A stretch of 40,967 bases of DNA, taken from Planctomycetota bacterium (GTDB lineage: Bacteria; Planctomycetota; Phycisphaerae; Phycisphaerales; UBA5793). The position numbers and the translations under genes were made by a program. Under the pieces are notes generated by a model. That model did no database searches and was not told where the DNA came from. It worked only from the letters and a program-made list of their open reading frames with translations. Where the stretch lies: the NCBI GenBank assembly GCA_963205185.1, contig CAUJHZ010000043.1, positions 1 to 40,967 of the forward strand, in the 5' to 3' direction. Position 1 is the stretch's first letter, and each line of letters opens with the position of its first letter. This document shows positions 8,444 to 18,225 of the stretch, one piece after another.

Positions 8444-8705
8444 TTCTCTTGCGAGTCGGAGGATTGGTGATCCCCATCGCCTTTTTCACCGCGTTATAGA
8501 GGCCGCCGACCACTCCGAGCACCGTGCCGATGACCGTCAGCCACGGGAAGATACCGATCCACCGGTCGAGGCCGTATCCCAGCAGCCCCAGGCCCAGGAT
8601 CGAGGCCAGCATCTCCATCCACAGTCCGGAAAGCGCCCAGAGGCTGACCGACGAGCCGGACCGGCCTTTCGAGTCCTTCCGCGAAGGGTTGGGCTTGTCC
8701 GTCAT
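8424..8705 (-). CDS. atpZ: AtpZ-like small membrane protein (F0F1 gene 1)
   Basis: A 93-aa protein with a charged N-terminus and two hydrophobic helices separated by a short loop ([40 protein letters not shown]). The G-Y-x-L-D-x-W-h-G pattern between helices is typical of the AtpZ/AtpQ family encoded first in many atp operons. The ATG at 8705 has GGGAG five bases upstream; the longer open frame upstream looks non-coding. It is the first gene of the operon. The 283 bases before it, up to the divergent UPF0229 gene, must hold the operon promoter, but I could not identify convincing -35/-10 boxes. Confidence 0.85.
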   Translation of the reverse strand: MTDKPNPSRKDSKGRSGSSVSLWALSGLWMEMLASILGLGLLGYGLDRWIGIFPWLTVIGTVLGVVGGLYNAVKKAMGITNPPTRKRNDERKD

Positions 8706-8988
8706 TCCGGCTCCCATCCCGGCCGCGCTTCCGTACCATTTTTCACAATCCCACCGGAGTGGCGGAAACAATAGCCGACCGCCCCGCCATCCGCCACCTG
8801 ACTTTCCGCCCGCTTTGCCATTCCAACCCCGATTTTGCGGAACCGCGCCTACTTGCGGCCCGATCATAGAGATGCGGCTCTATCCTCCATTGAGGGCGGT
8901 CCGCACGCCGCCCGCATCCGCCGGCAACTCACGGGCATGGTCGCCCCACGTCTGGCCGGCACAGCGCCCGAGGCTGGCAAGGTCACGC

Positions 8989-10104
<1,116 letters not shown>

Positions 10105-10263
10105 CGCCCGTGGCGGCGCTGCAGGCCGCATTGAAGCGGTGCGCCGCTCCTTCAGGGTGATTTGCCTGAAGTCGACGCAATGACGGCGCAGCTAGCCTTG
10201 CGCGTGGTGGTGTTCTTCTGGCGCGATCGGCGGAATGTCATTGCGTGTCGGAAGGAGCGAGCC

Positions 10264-10659
10264 ATGGGCGCGTGGGGCGTGAAGAGCTTCGAAAACGATG
10301 ACGCGGCAGACTGGGTCGCAGCGGTGAGCCAGGCCAGTGACTTCGAGCCGGTCGCCGAGGCGATCAAACGCGTGTCGGGCTCCGTGGGATATCTCGATTC
10401 GACGGTGTGCTGCCAGGCGATCGCGGCCGCGGAAGCGGTGGCGGCGATGAACGGCCACCCCGCGGCCGATCTGCCTGAAGATCTGGCGCTGTTCGTGGCG
10501 ACGGTGCCGGTCTTCGGCACGCCACCGCTGCAGGATGACGCGCGTCGGGCGATCGAGCGCATCAGCGCTGACTCGCAGTTGCGCGAGCGGTGGGATGAAT
10601 CGCGCAAGACCGCGCGCTGGCTTGAAGCGCTGGGCGAGTTGAAGTCGCGGCTGGTGTGA
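10264..10659 (+). CDS. DUF4259-like protein
   Basis: 131 aa; the function of the family is unknown. The N-terminus MGAWGVKSFENDDAADWVA is the hallmark of DUF4259 (MGAWG...F.NDDA.DW). The rest is predicted helical with no membrane segment or signal peptide, so it is cytosolic. The ATG at 10264 is preceded by AAGGAG at a six-base spacing, so the longer upstream frame is not used. It stands alone on the plus strand, 159 bases after the UPF0229 gene, and ends 69 bases before the convergent DUF4112 gene. Confidence 0.8.
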   Translation: MGAWGVKSFENDDAADWVAAVSQASDFEPVAEAIKRVSGSVGYLDSTVCCQAIAAAEAVAAMNGHPAADLPEDLALFVATVPVFGTPPLQDDARRAIERISADSQLRERWDESRKTARWLEALGELKSRLV

Positions 10660-10728
10660 GCAAGTTGGCGCGGTGCGAGATGTCGAGCCAGCGCCCAGTG
10701 GTTCGCCAACCCTGCGCATCGGCGCCAT

Positions 10729-11127
10729 TCACGCGCCAAAATGCCGCTCGAGCAGGCGGACGTTGCGTTCGTTGGCTTTGAACGCGAAGTCGAAGAGGTC
10801 GCCCAGGATCGGGATCGAACCGACGAGCAGTTCGATGAGCACGTTGGCGCTCATGCGGAGGATCACGCCCGGCGATGCGCGCAGCGCGAGTCCTTCGAGG
10901 ATGATCCAGCACGAGATGGCGGCGGCGATGAGATCCCCGACGCCGGGAATCAGCCCAATCAGGCCGTCGAGACCGATGCGAAACCCGCCCGGCAGGCGGA
11001 TCGAACTGTCGAGCAGCCGCGCCAGGCGACTGAGGCGCGCCAGGCGCCTGGCAACTTCGGGCCCGCTGCCGACGGAGCGGCGGCGGGCGGCGAAGCGGTC
11101 GGCCGGGATGTCGGCGTAGGGCGTCAT
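10729..11127 (-). CDS. DUF4112 family membrane-associated protein
   Basis: 132 aa. A basic N-terminal helix (VARRLARLSRLARLLDSSIRLPGGFRIGLDGLIGLIPGVGDLI) leads into two hydrophobic segments. Each is headed by the same short pattern, LIPGVGDLI and SIPILGDLF, which is typical of DUF4112. The biochemical role of the family is unknown. The start is ATG at 11127, without a clear SD. It lies 42 bases downstream of a lipoprotein gene on the same strand and may be co-transcribed with it. Confidence 0.8.
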   Translation of the reverse strand: MTPYADIPADRFAARRRSVGSGPEVARRLARLSRLARLLDSSIRLPGGFRIGLDGLIGLIPGVGDLIAAAISCWIILEGLALRASPGVILRMSANVLIELLVGSIPILGDLFDFAFKANERNVRLLERHFGA

Positions 11128-11169
11128 GGCGATTCAGTCATGAAGTGGCGCGAGCCTCGCGCAGCGCTG

Positions 11170-11781
11170 CTACGGCTCGTCGCCTTCGTCGCGCTCGCTT
11201 CGCGGCTCGCGCGCTTCATCGGCCTTCGTGCGGAAGTACGCAGCCGAGGCGCTGTAGCGATCGATCGAAACGGTGCGGCTGATCAGGCGCGTTTCCCAAC
11301 TGGTCGTCGTCACGGTCGTGGTCGAGCGCGACTTCGTGCCGTCTGGATTGCGTCGGGTGGTGGTGATGTAACTCGTGTCGGTGCGCGGCGTGTCCCAGGT
11401 GTCGAGTTCGCGGGCCCGGTCGCTGCCGATGTACTGAATGCGGTAGAGCACGAGATCAGCGCCGATGGAGCGGGCGAACTGCTCGAGTTCGGGGACATAC
11501 TCGGATTCGATCTTCGAGCCGTAGCCGCGCGTGCGGTCGAAGGTGAAGCTGCTCGATCCGATGGGCGTGGCCGCTTCCTCTGCGTCGTGGACCTTGGCGA
11601 GGTAGAGTTCATCAGCGAACGTTGAACAGTCCACGAGTTCGACCCTCGCCCCTTCAGGCAGCGCGGCCCAGGTCTGCTCGCTGAGCGTGCGATACGACAT
11701 CCGCCATTCGTTCTCGGAGCCGCAGCCGGCAAGGAGAACGAGCGTCAGCAGCGGCGCGATGATGTGCAGGAGTCGGTTCAT
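11170..11781 (-). CDS. Predicted lipoprotein of unknown function
   Basis: 203 aa with a lipoprotein signal: MNRLL, a hydrophobic core and the lipobox LLAGC at residues 16-20, so it is probably anchored in a cell-envelope membrane. The mature part (GSENEWRMSYRTLSEQTW...) contains a Thr/Ser-rich stretch (DTSYITTTRRNPDGTKSRST) and a charged C-terminus rich in Arg, Asp and Glu. No family was recognised. It sits in a run of same-strand envelope genes (10729-12864) with gaps of 42-102 bases. Confidence 0.7.
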   Translation of the reverse strand: MNRLLHIIAPLLTLVLLAGCGSENEWRMSYRTLSEQTWAALPEGARVELVDCSTFADELYLAKVHDAEEAATPIGSSSFTFDRTRGYGSKIESEYVPELEQFARSIGADLVLYRIQYIGSDRARELDTWDTPRTDTSYITTTRRNPDGTKSRSTTTVTTTSWETRLISRTVSIDRYSASAAYFRTKADEAREPRSERDEGDEP

Positions 11782-11871
11782 GTGCGGTCAGACAATTATA
11801 AGAGGCGCAGCGCGATGCGGCCGCGCGGCCGAGCGATCGCGGCAGTGCGAAATAATCGCGGCACACCTGCA

Positions 11872-12207
11872 TCAATCGTCTGCAGGCGGCGTGGGCGATT
11901 GCCCGAGCTGGCGGAGCAGATCGTGGATTTTGGGCGGCAGATCATCGGGATTGAGCAGCAGCGGCGGCGGATCGACGATCACCGGTGGGCGGATCCAGAT
12001 CCCGCCGGGCGGCCGCATCTGCAGAGGCGGCTGCGGCTCGAGTTGCCGCCAGTCGATGATGATCTGCTGGGGCGGGACGTCGTCGTCAGCAGGTGCAGCG
12101 GCAGCGGGCGTGGCAGCAGCGCGGCAACGACACTCCCGGCAGCAGCAGCCTGCCGCGAGCACGGCAACAATGACCAGAAAGAGAGATCCAAACGCCGTCG
12201 CTCGCAC
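11872..12207 (-). CDS. Small Pro-rich predicted lipoprotein
   Basis: 111 aa starting with GTG at 12207; GAGGAG lies five bases upstream. The signal sequence LFLVIVAVLAAGC ends in a lipobox and is followed by a Cys cluster (CCCRECRC). The mature region is Ala- then Pro-rich (PPGGIWIRPPVIVDPPPLLL), suggesting an extended surface or periplasmic linker. No family was recognised. The Cys-rich start is odd for a lipoprotein and could bind metal or form disulfides. Confidence 0.6.
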   Translation of the reverse strand: MRATAFGSLFLVIVAVLAAGCCCRECRCRAAATPAAAAPADDDVPPQQIIIDWRQLEPQPPLQMRPPGGIWIRPPVIVDPPPLLLNPDDLPPKIHDLLRQLGQSPTPPADD

Positions 12208-12309
12208 GGCATCTCCTCACTGCAGCAGCGCTGCACCTGAGTACGACGCACAGCGGGCGGGATTATTAATGGTCAGCGGAGATACGCCGCGGCTGCGTCA
12301 ACGCCAGCG

Positions 12310-12864
12310 CTAGCGCGGCCAGGGAGCGTCGAACACTGAGAACACGCCGAATCCTCCGGGCGCGAGCGCCGGCGAATCATCGGCATGCGCCAGTCGCTCT
12401 TGGCCGTCGAGTCGGCGCCAGACCACGGCTCCATCAGGCTGCCGGCTCAGCACGTAGCTGCCCGCCCCGCTGCTGAGCAGCATCACCTGCCCCTGCTCAT
12501 TGACGACGACGGTGGCGGCCCAGTTGGCCACCTGCCCTCGCGGATTCTTGAGCAGCATGGGCGTCCATGGCTCATCGGATGCATCAACCTGGCCGACCGG
12601 TCGCCAGAGCGGCGCACCGGTTTCCGATTGCACGAGCATCCACGATCGCAGACTCGGAGACCACGATGACTGAACGACAATGACTCGTCCATCGCTGTCG
12701 GTGATGATCGCCCCGGGATAGTCCGGGCCGCTCATCGGCTCCAGATTGCGCGTTGCATCCGGAGGCGCAGCGCACGAGCCGAGAGAGATGATCGCCAGTG
12801 CGACGGCGCTGCGGGCAATCAATCGGGTCCGGTTGCAGAGCAGAGAGCGTAGCGGCTGCGGCAT
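12310..12864 (-). CDS. Predicted lipoprotein, hypothetical
   Basis: 184 aa. The ATG at 12864 is preferred over the ATG nine codons earlier because GGAGGT lies six bases before it. A basic N-terminus, a hydrophobic stretch (SAVALAIISLGSC) and the lipobox LGSC indicate a lipoprotein. The mature part alternates strands with short repeats of the pattern GRVIVVQSS / GQVMLLSS, each preceded by a polar turn (DSDGR, VNEQGQ), reminiscent of beta-propeller blades, but no named family was recognised. Confidence 0.65.
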   Translation of the reverse strand: MPQPLRSLLCNRTRLIARSAVALAIISLGSCAAPPDATRNLEPMSGPDYPGAIITDSDGRVIVVQSSWSPSLRSWMLVQSETGAPLWRPVGQVDASDEPWTPMLLKNPRGQVANWAATVVVNEQGQVMLLSSGAGSYVLSRQPDGAVVWRRLDGQERLAHADDSPALAPGGFGVFSVFDAPWPR

Positions 12865-13012
12865 GTCGTGACCTCCGTTCGCGGGGATCATAGAGGCGTG
12901 GAGCCCTGCCGCATGACGGGGTGCTCTTTGCCATCAAGTCGCCGTGCATCAGCTGCGCCCGACTAGAATCACCTGTCATTGAGATCGGTGCGGCGACGAA
13001 GGAGTTCACGAC

Positions 13013-14128
13013 ATGATCATCGACGTTTGCCTCTCAGTCGCGCTCACACTCGCGCAACCTCCGGCCGGGCGTCCAGAGCCGATTCTCTCCAAGCTCACCT
13101 TTCGGCGGCTCGAGGAGATAGGCGACATCTGCGACATCGCCATCAAGTACGGAGAACCCGATGGCGAGCCCATCGTCGTCGTGCTGGGCATGCTTGGCTT
13201 CACAACATGTCAACTCGATCGTCTGCCGGCCGTTCAGTGCAACGAACCGACCGCGTTCGCTTCCGCCTTGAACGGGCGAATCGTCGAGGACGAGGGACGA
13301 TTCTGGTTCCTTCGAGGGCACGAACACTGGGCAACTGCCGCTGAGTTTTACGACGAAAGCGGTCAACTCGTGTGGCGGGTGCCGCCTGATCCGCGATCCC
13401 CGGACTGGAAGGACGCGAGGGCTGTCGATTTTGCGATACCGCTTCGGACTCCGGGCGGCCTCGCCTTCGCGATCGGGTTCAACGCCACCGACACCATTGC
13501 GATGGTCCTGCCGGGGAGCCGCGAGCCCCTTCGATACAGTTGGAAGCGTTCAGGAAGCAATCCCTTTGCGTGGGATGTCGATGGCGACGGCGCCGACGAA
13601 ATCGCCTGCCCCGCAGAAGAAGGCCTCGTTGTTCGTCGACTTGACGGCGCCATCGTCACCACCATTGCGCCTACGCGCCCTGGATTCCTCAATGATGTCT
13701 TCCCGACTCGCTATCCTGGCCGAGATGGTGGCAACGCCGTTTGCATCGGCTACTACGACAAGACGGTCGACGGGCAAAGATACGAGATATTCAGTCCCGG
13801 GGGAGAACTGCTCGCTACGGTCAATGATCCATCGCCTTATCGACCGGAGACTGAATTCGGTAAGAGCGGATACTACTTTCGTACTGAGGAAATTGCCGGT
13901 CAGGGCAATCAGTTCGTCGGTATCGAGACGAGCCGCCTGCATCTCTCGATTCATCGCGACCGCGAGCCGATCTCAGCGACATGGATCTTTCCGGGTGCAG
14001 ATGGTCTGACCCGCGTCTCCGGCGGTGCGGCGCACTTTGAGCAGGATGGCAAATGGATCATCGTCGTTGGATACGGACCCAGGCTGTTCGTCTACCGCGT
14101 CTCGCTTTTTCCGCAACCTGATCCGTGA
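13013..14128 (+). CDS. Secreted or periplasmic protein with FG-GAP-like blade, hypothetical
   Basis: 371 aa. The ATG at 13013 has AAGGAG eight bases upstream. A short signal peptide (MIIDVCLSVALTLAQ) is followed by a beta-rich protein. The segment NPFAWDVDGDGADEIACPAEEGLVVRRLDG contains a DVDGDGADE calcium-loop motif like those of FG-GAP/VCBS repeat proteins, and other segments alternate strands and turns in the same way. This suggests a beta-propeller exported from the cytoplasm. It ends 19 bases before the stop of the convergent gene at 14148. Confidence 0.65.
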   Translation: MIIDVCLSVALTLAQPPAGRPEPILSKLTFRRLEEIGDICDIAIKYGEPDGEPIVVVLGMLGFTTCQLDRLPAVQCNEPTAFASALNGRIVEDEGRFWFLRGHEHWATAAEFYDESGQLVWRVPPDPRSPDWKDARAVDFAIPLRTPGGLAFAIGFNATDTIAMVLPGSREPLRYSWKRSGSNPFAWDVDGDGADEIACPAEEGLVVRRLDGAIVTTIAPTRPGFLNDVFPTRYPGRDGGNAVCIGYYDKTVDGQRYEIFSPGGELLATVNDPSPYRPETEFGKSGYYFRTEEIAGQGNQFVGIETSRLHLSIHRDREPISATWIFPGADGLTRVSGGAAHFEQDGKWIIVVGYGPRLFVYRVSLFPQPDP

Positions 14129-14147
14129 ACGGAGGAAACAATCGCGG

Positions 14148-14822
14148 CTACTTCACCACATCCACGCGGATGTTGAAATACGCATCCGCACGCTCGGCGG
14201 AAGTCTCGGGGCTGGCGAAGATCGTGCGCGCTGCCACCTGCAGGTGATACAGGCCGCCTTCGAGCGTCATGCGCTCTTCGAAGTGGATGGTGATGCGCTC
14301 GCCGGTGTTCTCTGCGCGAGCCTGCTGGACGAACGTCGGGTTGCCGTGCGTCAGGCCGAAGAAGAGCGAAGCGTCGGCCAGGTCGATGTTGGCGCTGGCG
14401 CGTGCCGAGACGGTGCCGCTGATGACGATCTCGGTGTCGGCGGGCGCCTGAAAGTCAAACGTGGCGGTCGAGATGTTGAGCGTGCCCAGCAGCCCCTCGC
14501 CGCCGGCCGTCATCGCGGTGTAGGCCGCGCCTTCCGCGGCGATCGCTTCGGAATCGATGGTCGAGCGCTGCGCAACGGCGGCGATCGCGCGACCCTCCGG
14601 GCAGGTGTCGCGGACAATCAGCCGCGACTCAAATGGCTCGACCCCGATGGTCGTCTTCGTCATTTCCTGGCTGCCGTGACCGCACCGCTCGGTGTTGAGC
14701 ATCGTGAACACGTTGCGATGCTGCTGGAAGGGAACGAGTTGAGCAGCGGCAGGTGAAGCCGGCGCAAGCGCTGCGGCGGCGACGAGAGCCACGACGGCCA
14801 ATGACGAGGTAATGCGATGCAT
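14148..14822 (-). CDS. Secreted protein of unknown function
   Basis: 224 aa. The ATG at 14822 has GGAGGA six bases upstream. The N-terminus is a clear Sec signal peptide (MHRITSSLAVVALVAAAALAPASPAAAQ). The mature part is predicted mostly beta strand (ADTEIVISGTVSARASANIDL, RITIHFEERMTLEGGLYHLQVAART), like a cell-surface or periplasmic beta-sandwich. Two Cys (NTERCGHG, RDTCPEG) could form a disulfide. No family was recognised. Confidence 0.65.
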   Translation of the reverse strand: MHRITSSLAVVALVAAAALAPASPAAAQLVPFQQHRNVFTMLNTERCGHGSQEMTKTTIGVEPFESRLIVRDTCPEGRAIAAVAQRSTIDSEAIAAEGAAYTAMTAGGEGLLGTLNISTATFDFQAPADTEIVISGTVSARASANIDLADASLFFGLTHGNPTFVQQARAENTGERITIHFEERMTLEGGLYHLQVAARTIFASPETSAERADAYFNIRVDVVK

Positions 14823-15018
14823 GACGATTCCTCCAGCTCGGCGTGATCGGCGGACGCGAAGGGCGATCGCCCCTGGGGCGATGTCGCATCAGCCGGGCGG
14901 GCTTGCAGAAAACCGTTCGACGCATTGCATTCCCGCCCCGGCCGGGATCGACTGCCAGGTCGCTCGTCGCCGCTCCTGCGTATCGTACCGGCACGGGCAG
15001 GCATCGGGAGGCCGTTCC

Positions 15019-16527
15019 ATGATGAGTTCACTGGTCATCCAGGCGTTGCTCGGCATGGCGCTCGCCGCGCCGCCGGGCGGGTATCTCGTGCTTGTCGAGC
15101 CGGGGGCGGAGGAGGCCTATCTGCCCGCGGCCAGCGCGATGGCTCAACTGCACGACGGGCAGGTGCAGCGTTGCAACATCGATGATGCGCCGGCCCTGCT
15201 GGCGATGTTGAAAGCGCACCAGCCGCGCTGGGTCGTGTTCGTCCTGCCGCCTGAGCGCATTGATGTGCAGGCAGCGCACCGGCTGCTCGAAGTGGCGACG
15301 CAGGTCGATGACGATCCCTTTGTTGATTTCGAGTACGCGTTCATCACGGGGCGCGACGGCGGCGCCGCGCTGAAGTTCGTCGAGCGCATCAAGGCCGCGC
15401 ATCAGCGCGAGTACGGCCTGCGAGCGGGGTTCCTGGGATCATGGGAAGGCATGCCGATTCCGAAGATCGATCGTGGCGGCGGCGCAGCCAAGGCGCTGGG
15501 CCTGGACATGACGGCGCAATTGATTGGTGTGAACGAACTCGACCAGTGGCGGGAAAGCAAGGCCAAGGCAGCGCTGGCCGACTTCGCGACGCGCGATGTG
15601 CTGCTGTTCTTTTCGCACGGCTACCCCGACGAGATGGTGTCCTGTTTCAAGGCTCCGGACCTTCGTGCGTGGAACGTCGATCTGAACGGTGCGATCCTGG
15701 TCAACTGCGCGTGTTACAACGGCGCGCCGGGGCGCTGGTGGGAGCCGAACTTTGCGACAGGTGAGTACATCGATCGCGGCGTGATCGAACCGGAGAAATC
15801 CATCGCGCTGGCGGTGCTCGATTCGGGCGTGGCTGGTTACATCGGCGGCATCGACCCGTGGCACGGTCCGCTGGCCAACCAGGTGTTTCTGCTGCTGACT
15901 GATGACGGCCTGAGCCTGGGCGGAGCCGCCAAGCGCATGTACGACCGGCTCGCGCTCGCCTTCGCGCCTCAGCGCATCGACTACGCGCCGATGAGCGAGC
16001 GGCGATGGACCGGCGAGGGCGTGAACAACCGCCTGGGCAATGGCGCCGGCATGATCGTCTACGGCGACCCTGCGTTTGCGCCATTCAAGGAGCGTGCGGC
16101 GCACCTGTTGTCGCACAGCACTGAAGAGACTGATCAATCGACGCTGCGATGCACCGTGACCATGAAACCGCTCAGGGACGGCACTGTAAACCAACTGGAC
16201 GCCATGCTGCCGCAGGCGCGGCTCATGGACTATTACAGCGTGCTGACTGCCGATGTGCTCAATGAACTGAAGATGGAAGTGCATCGCGTGTTCAACCTGC
16301 CCGAGGGCTGGTCGGACGTCGAATCAGTCGAGGTTGAGTCGCTGACCACGCCCGGCGGTGAGCGCGAGGTGCCGCGCGGCCCGTGTCAGTGGGCCGTGGA
16401 GCAGACACTGGATGGCTCGCTGCTGCACGTGCGGATTCCGATCGATGCGCCGATCTTCCGCAGCACGTGGCAGGTTTTCATTACTGCGAAAGGCCTCGAA
16501 GCGCGCGTGCGCATCTCGCGCAAATGA
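15019..16527 (+). CDS. Secreted caspase-like (clan CD / C25-like) candidate peptidase
   Basis: 502 aa. The ATG at 15019 is chosen because GGGAGG lies seven bases upstream; the open frame extends further but looks non-coding. A signal peptide (about 1-17, ending GMALAAP) implies export. The core has the clan CD pattern: a hydrophobic strand then His-Gly (RDVLLFFSHG, H200), and about 30 residues later a second strand ending in Cys (GAILVNCACYNGAP, C230/C232). In caspases, metacaspases and gingipains the His-Gly and the Cys form the catalytic dyad, and ACYNG resembles metacaspase ACYSG, so C232 is the best candidate nucleophile. The C-terminal about 150 residues look like a beta-sandwich. Substrate and activity are unknown. 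Confidence 0.65.
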   Translation: MMSSLVIQALLGMALAAPPGGYLVLVEPGAEEAYLPAASAMAQLHDGQVQRCNIDDAPALLAMLKAHQPRWVVFVLPPERIDVQAAHRLLEVATQVDDDPFVDFEYAFITGRDGGAALKFVERIKAAHQREYGLRAGFLGSWEGMPIPKIDRGGGAAKALGLDMTAQLIGVNELDQWRESKAKAALADFATRDVLLFFSHGYPDEMVSCFKAPDLRAWNVDLNGAILVNCACYNGAPGRWWEPNFATGEYIDRGVIEPEKSIALAVLDSGVAGYIGGIDPWHGPLANQVFLLLTDDGLSLGGAAKRMYDRLALAFAPQRIDYAPMSERRWTGEGVNNRLGNGAGMIVYGDPAFAPFKERAAHLLSHSTEETDQSTLRCTVTMKPLRDGTVNQLDAMLPQARLMDYYSVLTADVLNELKMEVHRVFNLPEGWSDVESVEVESLTTPGGEREVPRGPCQWAVEQTLDGSLLHVRIPIDAPIFRSTWQVFITAKGLEARVRISRK

Positions 16528-16528
16528 C

Positions 16529-16558
16529 AAGGCCCAGGCATGGCCATGCCTGGGCTTT
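16529..16558. terminator. Bidirectional terminator between the caspase-like gene and sat
   Basis: A perfect 24-base palindrome (12-bp arms 16532-16543 and 16544-16555) is extended by A-T pairs, giving CTTTG on the plus side and CCTTG on the minus side. It sits two bases after the plus-strand stop and about 30 bases after the minus-strand sat stop, so it can end both transcripts. The arms match the atp operon terminator at 3185-3208. Confidence 0.75.
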
Positions 16559-16586
16559 GAAGATTTCGCAAATCGAGCGTGCTGAT

Positions 16587-17756
16587 TCAGCCGGTGCTCT
16601 GAGCCCACTTGATGAGCACATCCGCCACTTCGGGGCGGCTGAATTCGGCGGGCGGGCGCTGGCCGGCCTTGAGCATGTCGCGCACCTTGGTGCCCGAGAG
16701 GTTGATGATGTCGCCTTCGGTCCACGGGAACGACTTCTGGCTCACCATGCCGCCGTACTTCTTCGACCACGCCGAGTGCTCGAACTTGAGCGGGCGGATG
16801 CCGAGGTTGTCGCCGTCCACTTCGTCGAAGATCGCCTGTGCGTCGTAGGTGCCGTAGTAGTTGCCCACGCCGGCGTGGTCGCGGCCGACGATGAAGTGCG
16901 AGCAGCCGTAGTTCTTGCGCATGATGGCGTGGTGGATGGCTTCGCGCGGCCCGGCGTAACGCATCGCCGCGGGCAGCACGCTCACCAGCGTGTGCTCGGG
17001 GTGGAAATAGTTCGCCACGAGGATGTTGATGCACTCCATCCGCACGTCGGCGGGAATGTCGCCGGCCTTGGTCTCGCCCACCAGCGGGTGGATGAGCAGG
17101 CCATCCACGATCTCCTGAGCGCACTTGCACACGTACTCGTGAGCGCGGTGAATCGGGTTGCGGGTCTGGAACGCGACGACGGTCTTCCAGCCGCGCTGCT
17201 TGAACTGCTCGCGGACCTGGATCGGCGTGAGACGCATGTCAAGGAAGGCTTCGGGCCCTTCGGGATCGACGCACAGCGTAAGCACATCGACGGGCCCGGC
17301 GACGCAGGTGTCGCCCTCCTCAAGCACCTTGGCGGCGCCGGGGTGGGCGGGGTCTTCGGTGCGGAAGACGTTGGGGATCTCGAGCTTCTTGTCGTGGGGG
17401 AAGGTCTCGGTGACGGTCATGACGCCCTGGAGCACGCCGTTGGGCGCGTGCAGGGCGACGCGGTCGCCGACTTTGGGGGCCTTGGACTTGTCCACGGAGA
17501 GCAGCACGGGGATGGACCAGACGTCGCCGCCTGCGAGGGTCATCTTCGTGCAGACGCTTTCGAAGTCGGCCTTGCCCATGAAGCCGGTCAGCGGGCTGTA
17601 GCCGCCGTTGCCGATGAGTTCGAGGTCGCACGACTGCTTGGGGGTGAGGTTGATGCGCGGCAGGCCCTGGGCCTCGGACTTGAGTTTGCCGGCCGTGGCG
17701 GCGTCAACGAGGCGATTGATGAGTTTTCCGCCGTGGGGGGCGATCAGTCCGTGCAT
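16587..17756 (-). CDS. sat: Sulfate adenylyltransferase (ATP sulfurylase)
   Basis: Makes adenosine 5'-phosphosulfate from ATP and sulfate, the first step of sulfate activation in the cytoplasm. The 389-aa protein is the homo-oligomeric Sat type, not CysD/CysN. The active-site motif QTRNPIHRAHE spans 197-207 (both His of HxxH present) and GRDHAG spans 291-296; the N-terminal PUA-like region and GGYSPLTGFM (51-60) are intact. There is no fused APS kinase, and no cysC, apr or cysH neighbour. The start is ATG at 17756, with GGAG/GAGG at a rather long 9-13-base spacing; the upstream extension of the frame (TPSRHHPITPS...) is low-complexity and rejected. A sulfotransferase gene lies 18 kb away. Confidence 0.95.
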   Translation of the reverse strand: MHGLIAPHGGKLINRLVDAATAGKLKSEAQGLPRINLTPKQSCDLELIGNGGYSPLTGFMGKADFESVCTKMTLAGGDVWSIPVLLSVDKSKAPKVGDRVALHAPNGVLQGVMTVTETFPHDKKLEIPNVFRTEDPAHPGAAKVLEEGDTCVAGPVDVLTLCVDPEGPEAFLDMRLTPIQVREQFKQRGWKTVVAFQTRNPIHRAHEYVCKCAQEIVDGLLIHPLVGETKAGDIPADVRMECINILVANYFHPEHTLVSVLPAAMRYAGPREAIHHAIMRKNYGCSHFIVGRDHAGVGNYYGTYDAQAIFDEVDGDNLGIRPLKFEHSAWSKKYGGMVSQKSFPWTEGDIINLSGTKVRDMLKAGQRPPAEFSRPEVADVLIKWAQSTG

Positions 17757-17934
17757 GGTCAGCAGTCCTCTCCAACAGTCGCAGGGGTGAAGCGGCCGGC
17801 TGCGGTGCAGGCCGGGGCCGCGGGTCAGAAATGGGCTTGAAATCCCGCACGGGACTTCGGATGCCTCGCAGGCCGGGTTGACCCACCGGCAGCCGGCTGC
17901 GATGGCCGGGCGCCTGGGGCCTGCGATGGGCGGC

Positions 17935-17962
17935 AGTATAGCGCGAGGGGGCGATTTCGCCA
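17935..17962 (-). promoter_or_regulatory. Candidate sat promoter
   Basis: On the minus strand TATACT (17940-17935, five of six bases of TATAAT) lies 16 bases after TGGCGA (17962-17957, a weak -35). The predicted transcript would carry a leader of about 170 bases rich in inverted repeats, including the perfect palindrome GCAGCCGGCTGC (17888-17899), before the sat ATG. Confidence 0.4.
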
Positions 17963-17989
17963 GTGAGGGTGATGCCTGAGGAGGCGCGA

Positions 17990-18064
17990 AGGGGTGACGG
18001 GCTGACGGGCTGATGGGGTGAGTAGCTGAAGGGGTGATGGGGTGATGGCGTGATGGGGTGAGGG
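17990..18064. repeat. Low-complexity tandem GGGGTGATG-type repeat
   Basis: Imperfect 8-9-base units of the form GGGTGATG/GGCTGACG run through about 75 bases upstream of the sat promoter. In one frame it encodes a His/Pro/Thr/Ser string that is not believable protein. The rest of the 469-base gap between sat and the next gene holds no gene I can support. At 18132-18225 an open minus-strand stretch (YFDARYNPEKTGVDHVINK) without a start could be a decayed fragment. Confidence 0.6.
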
Positions 18065-18225
18065 CGTCGCGCACGATGTTCAGCCGCGACCCGAAGGCTC
18101 GGCGCAGGGGAGCGCGGCGGGCAAAGTCCGCCTACTTCTCAGGTCGCGCCTTGTTGATCACGTGATCGACGCCGGTCTTCTCAGGGTTGTACCGGGCATC
18201 AAAGTACTCAAGGCGCGAAGCGCCT

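Noticed and set aside
18132-18225. Possible extra C-terminal exon or gene after the stop at 18226
   Set aside because: It is in a different frame, has no start and is under 100 bases; kept only as a possible decayed fragment.
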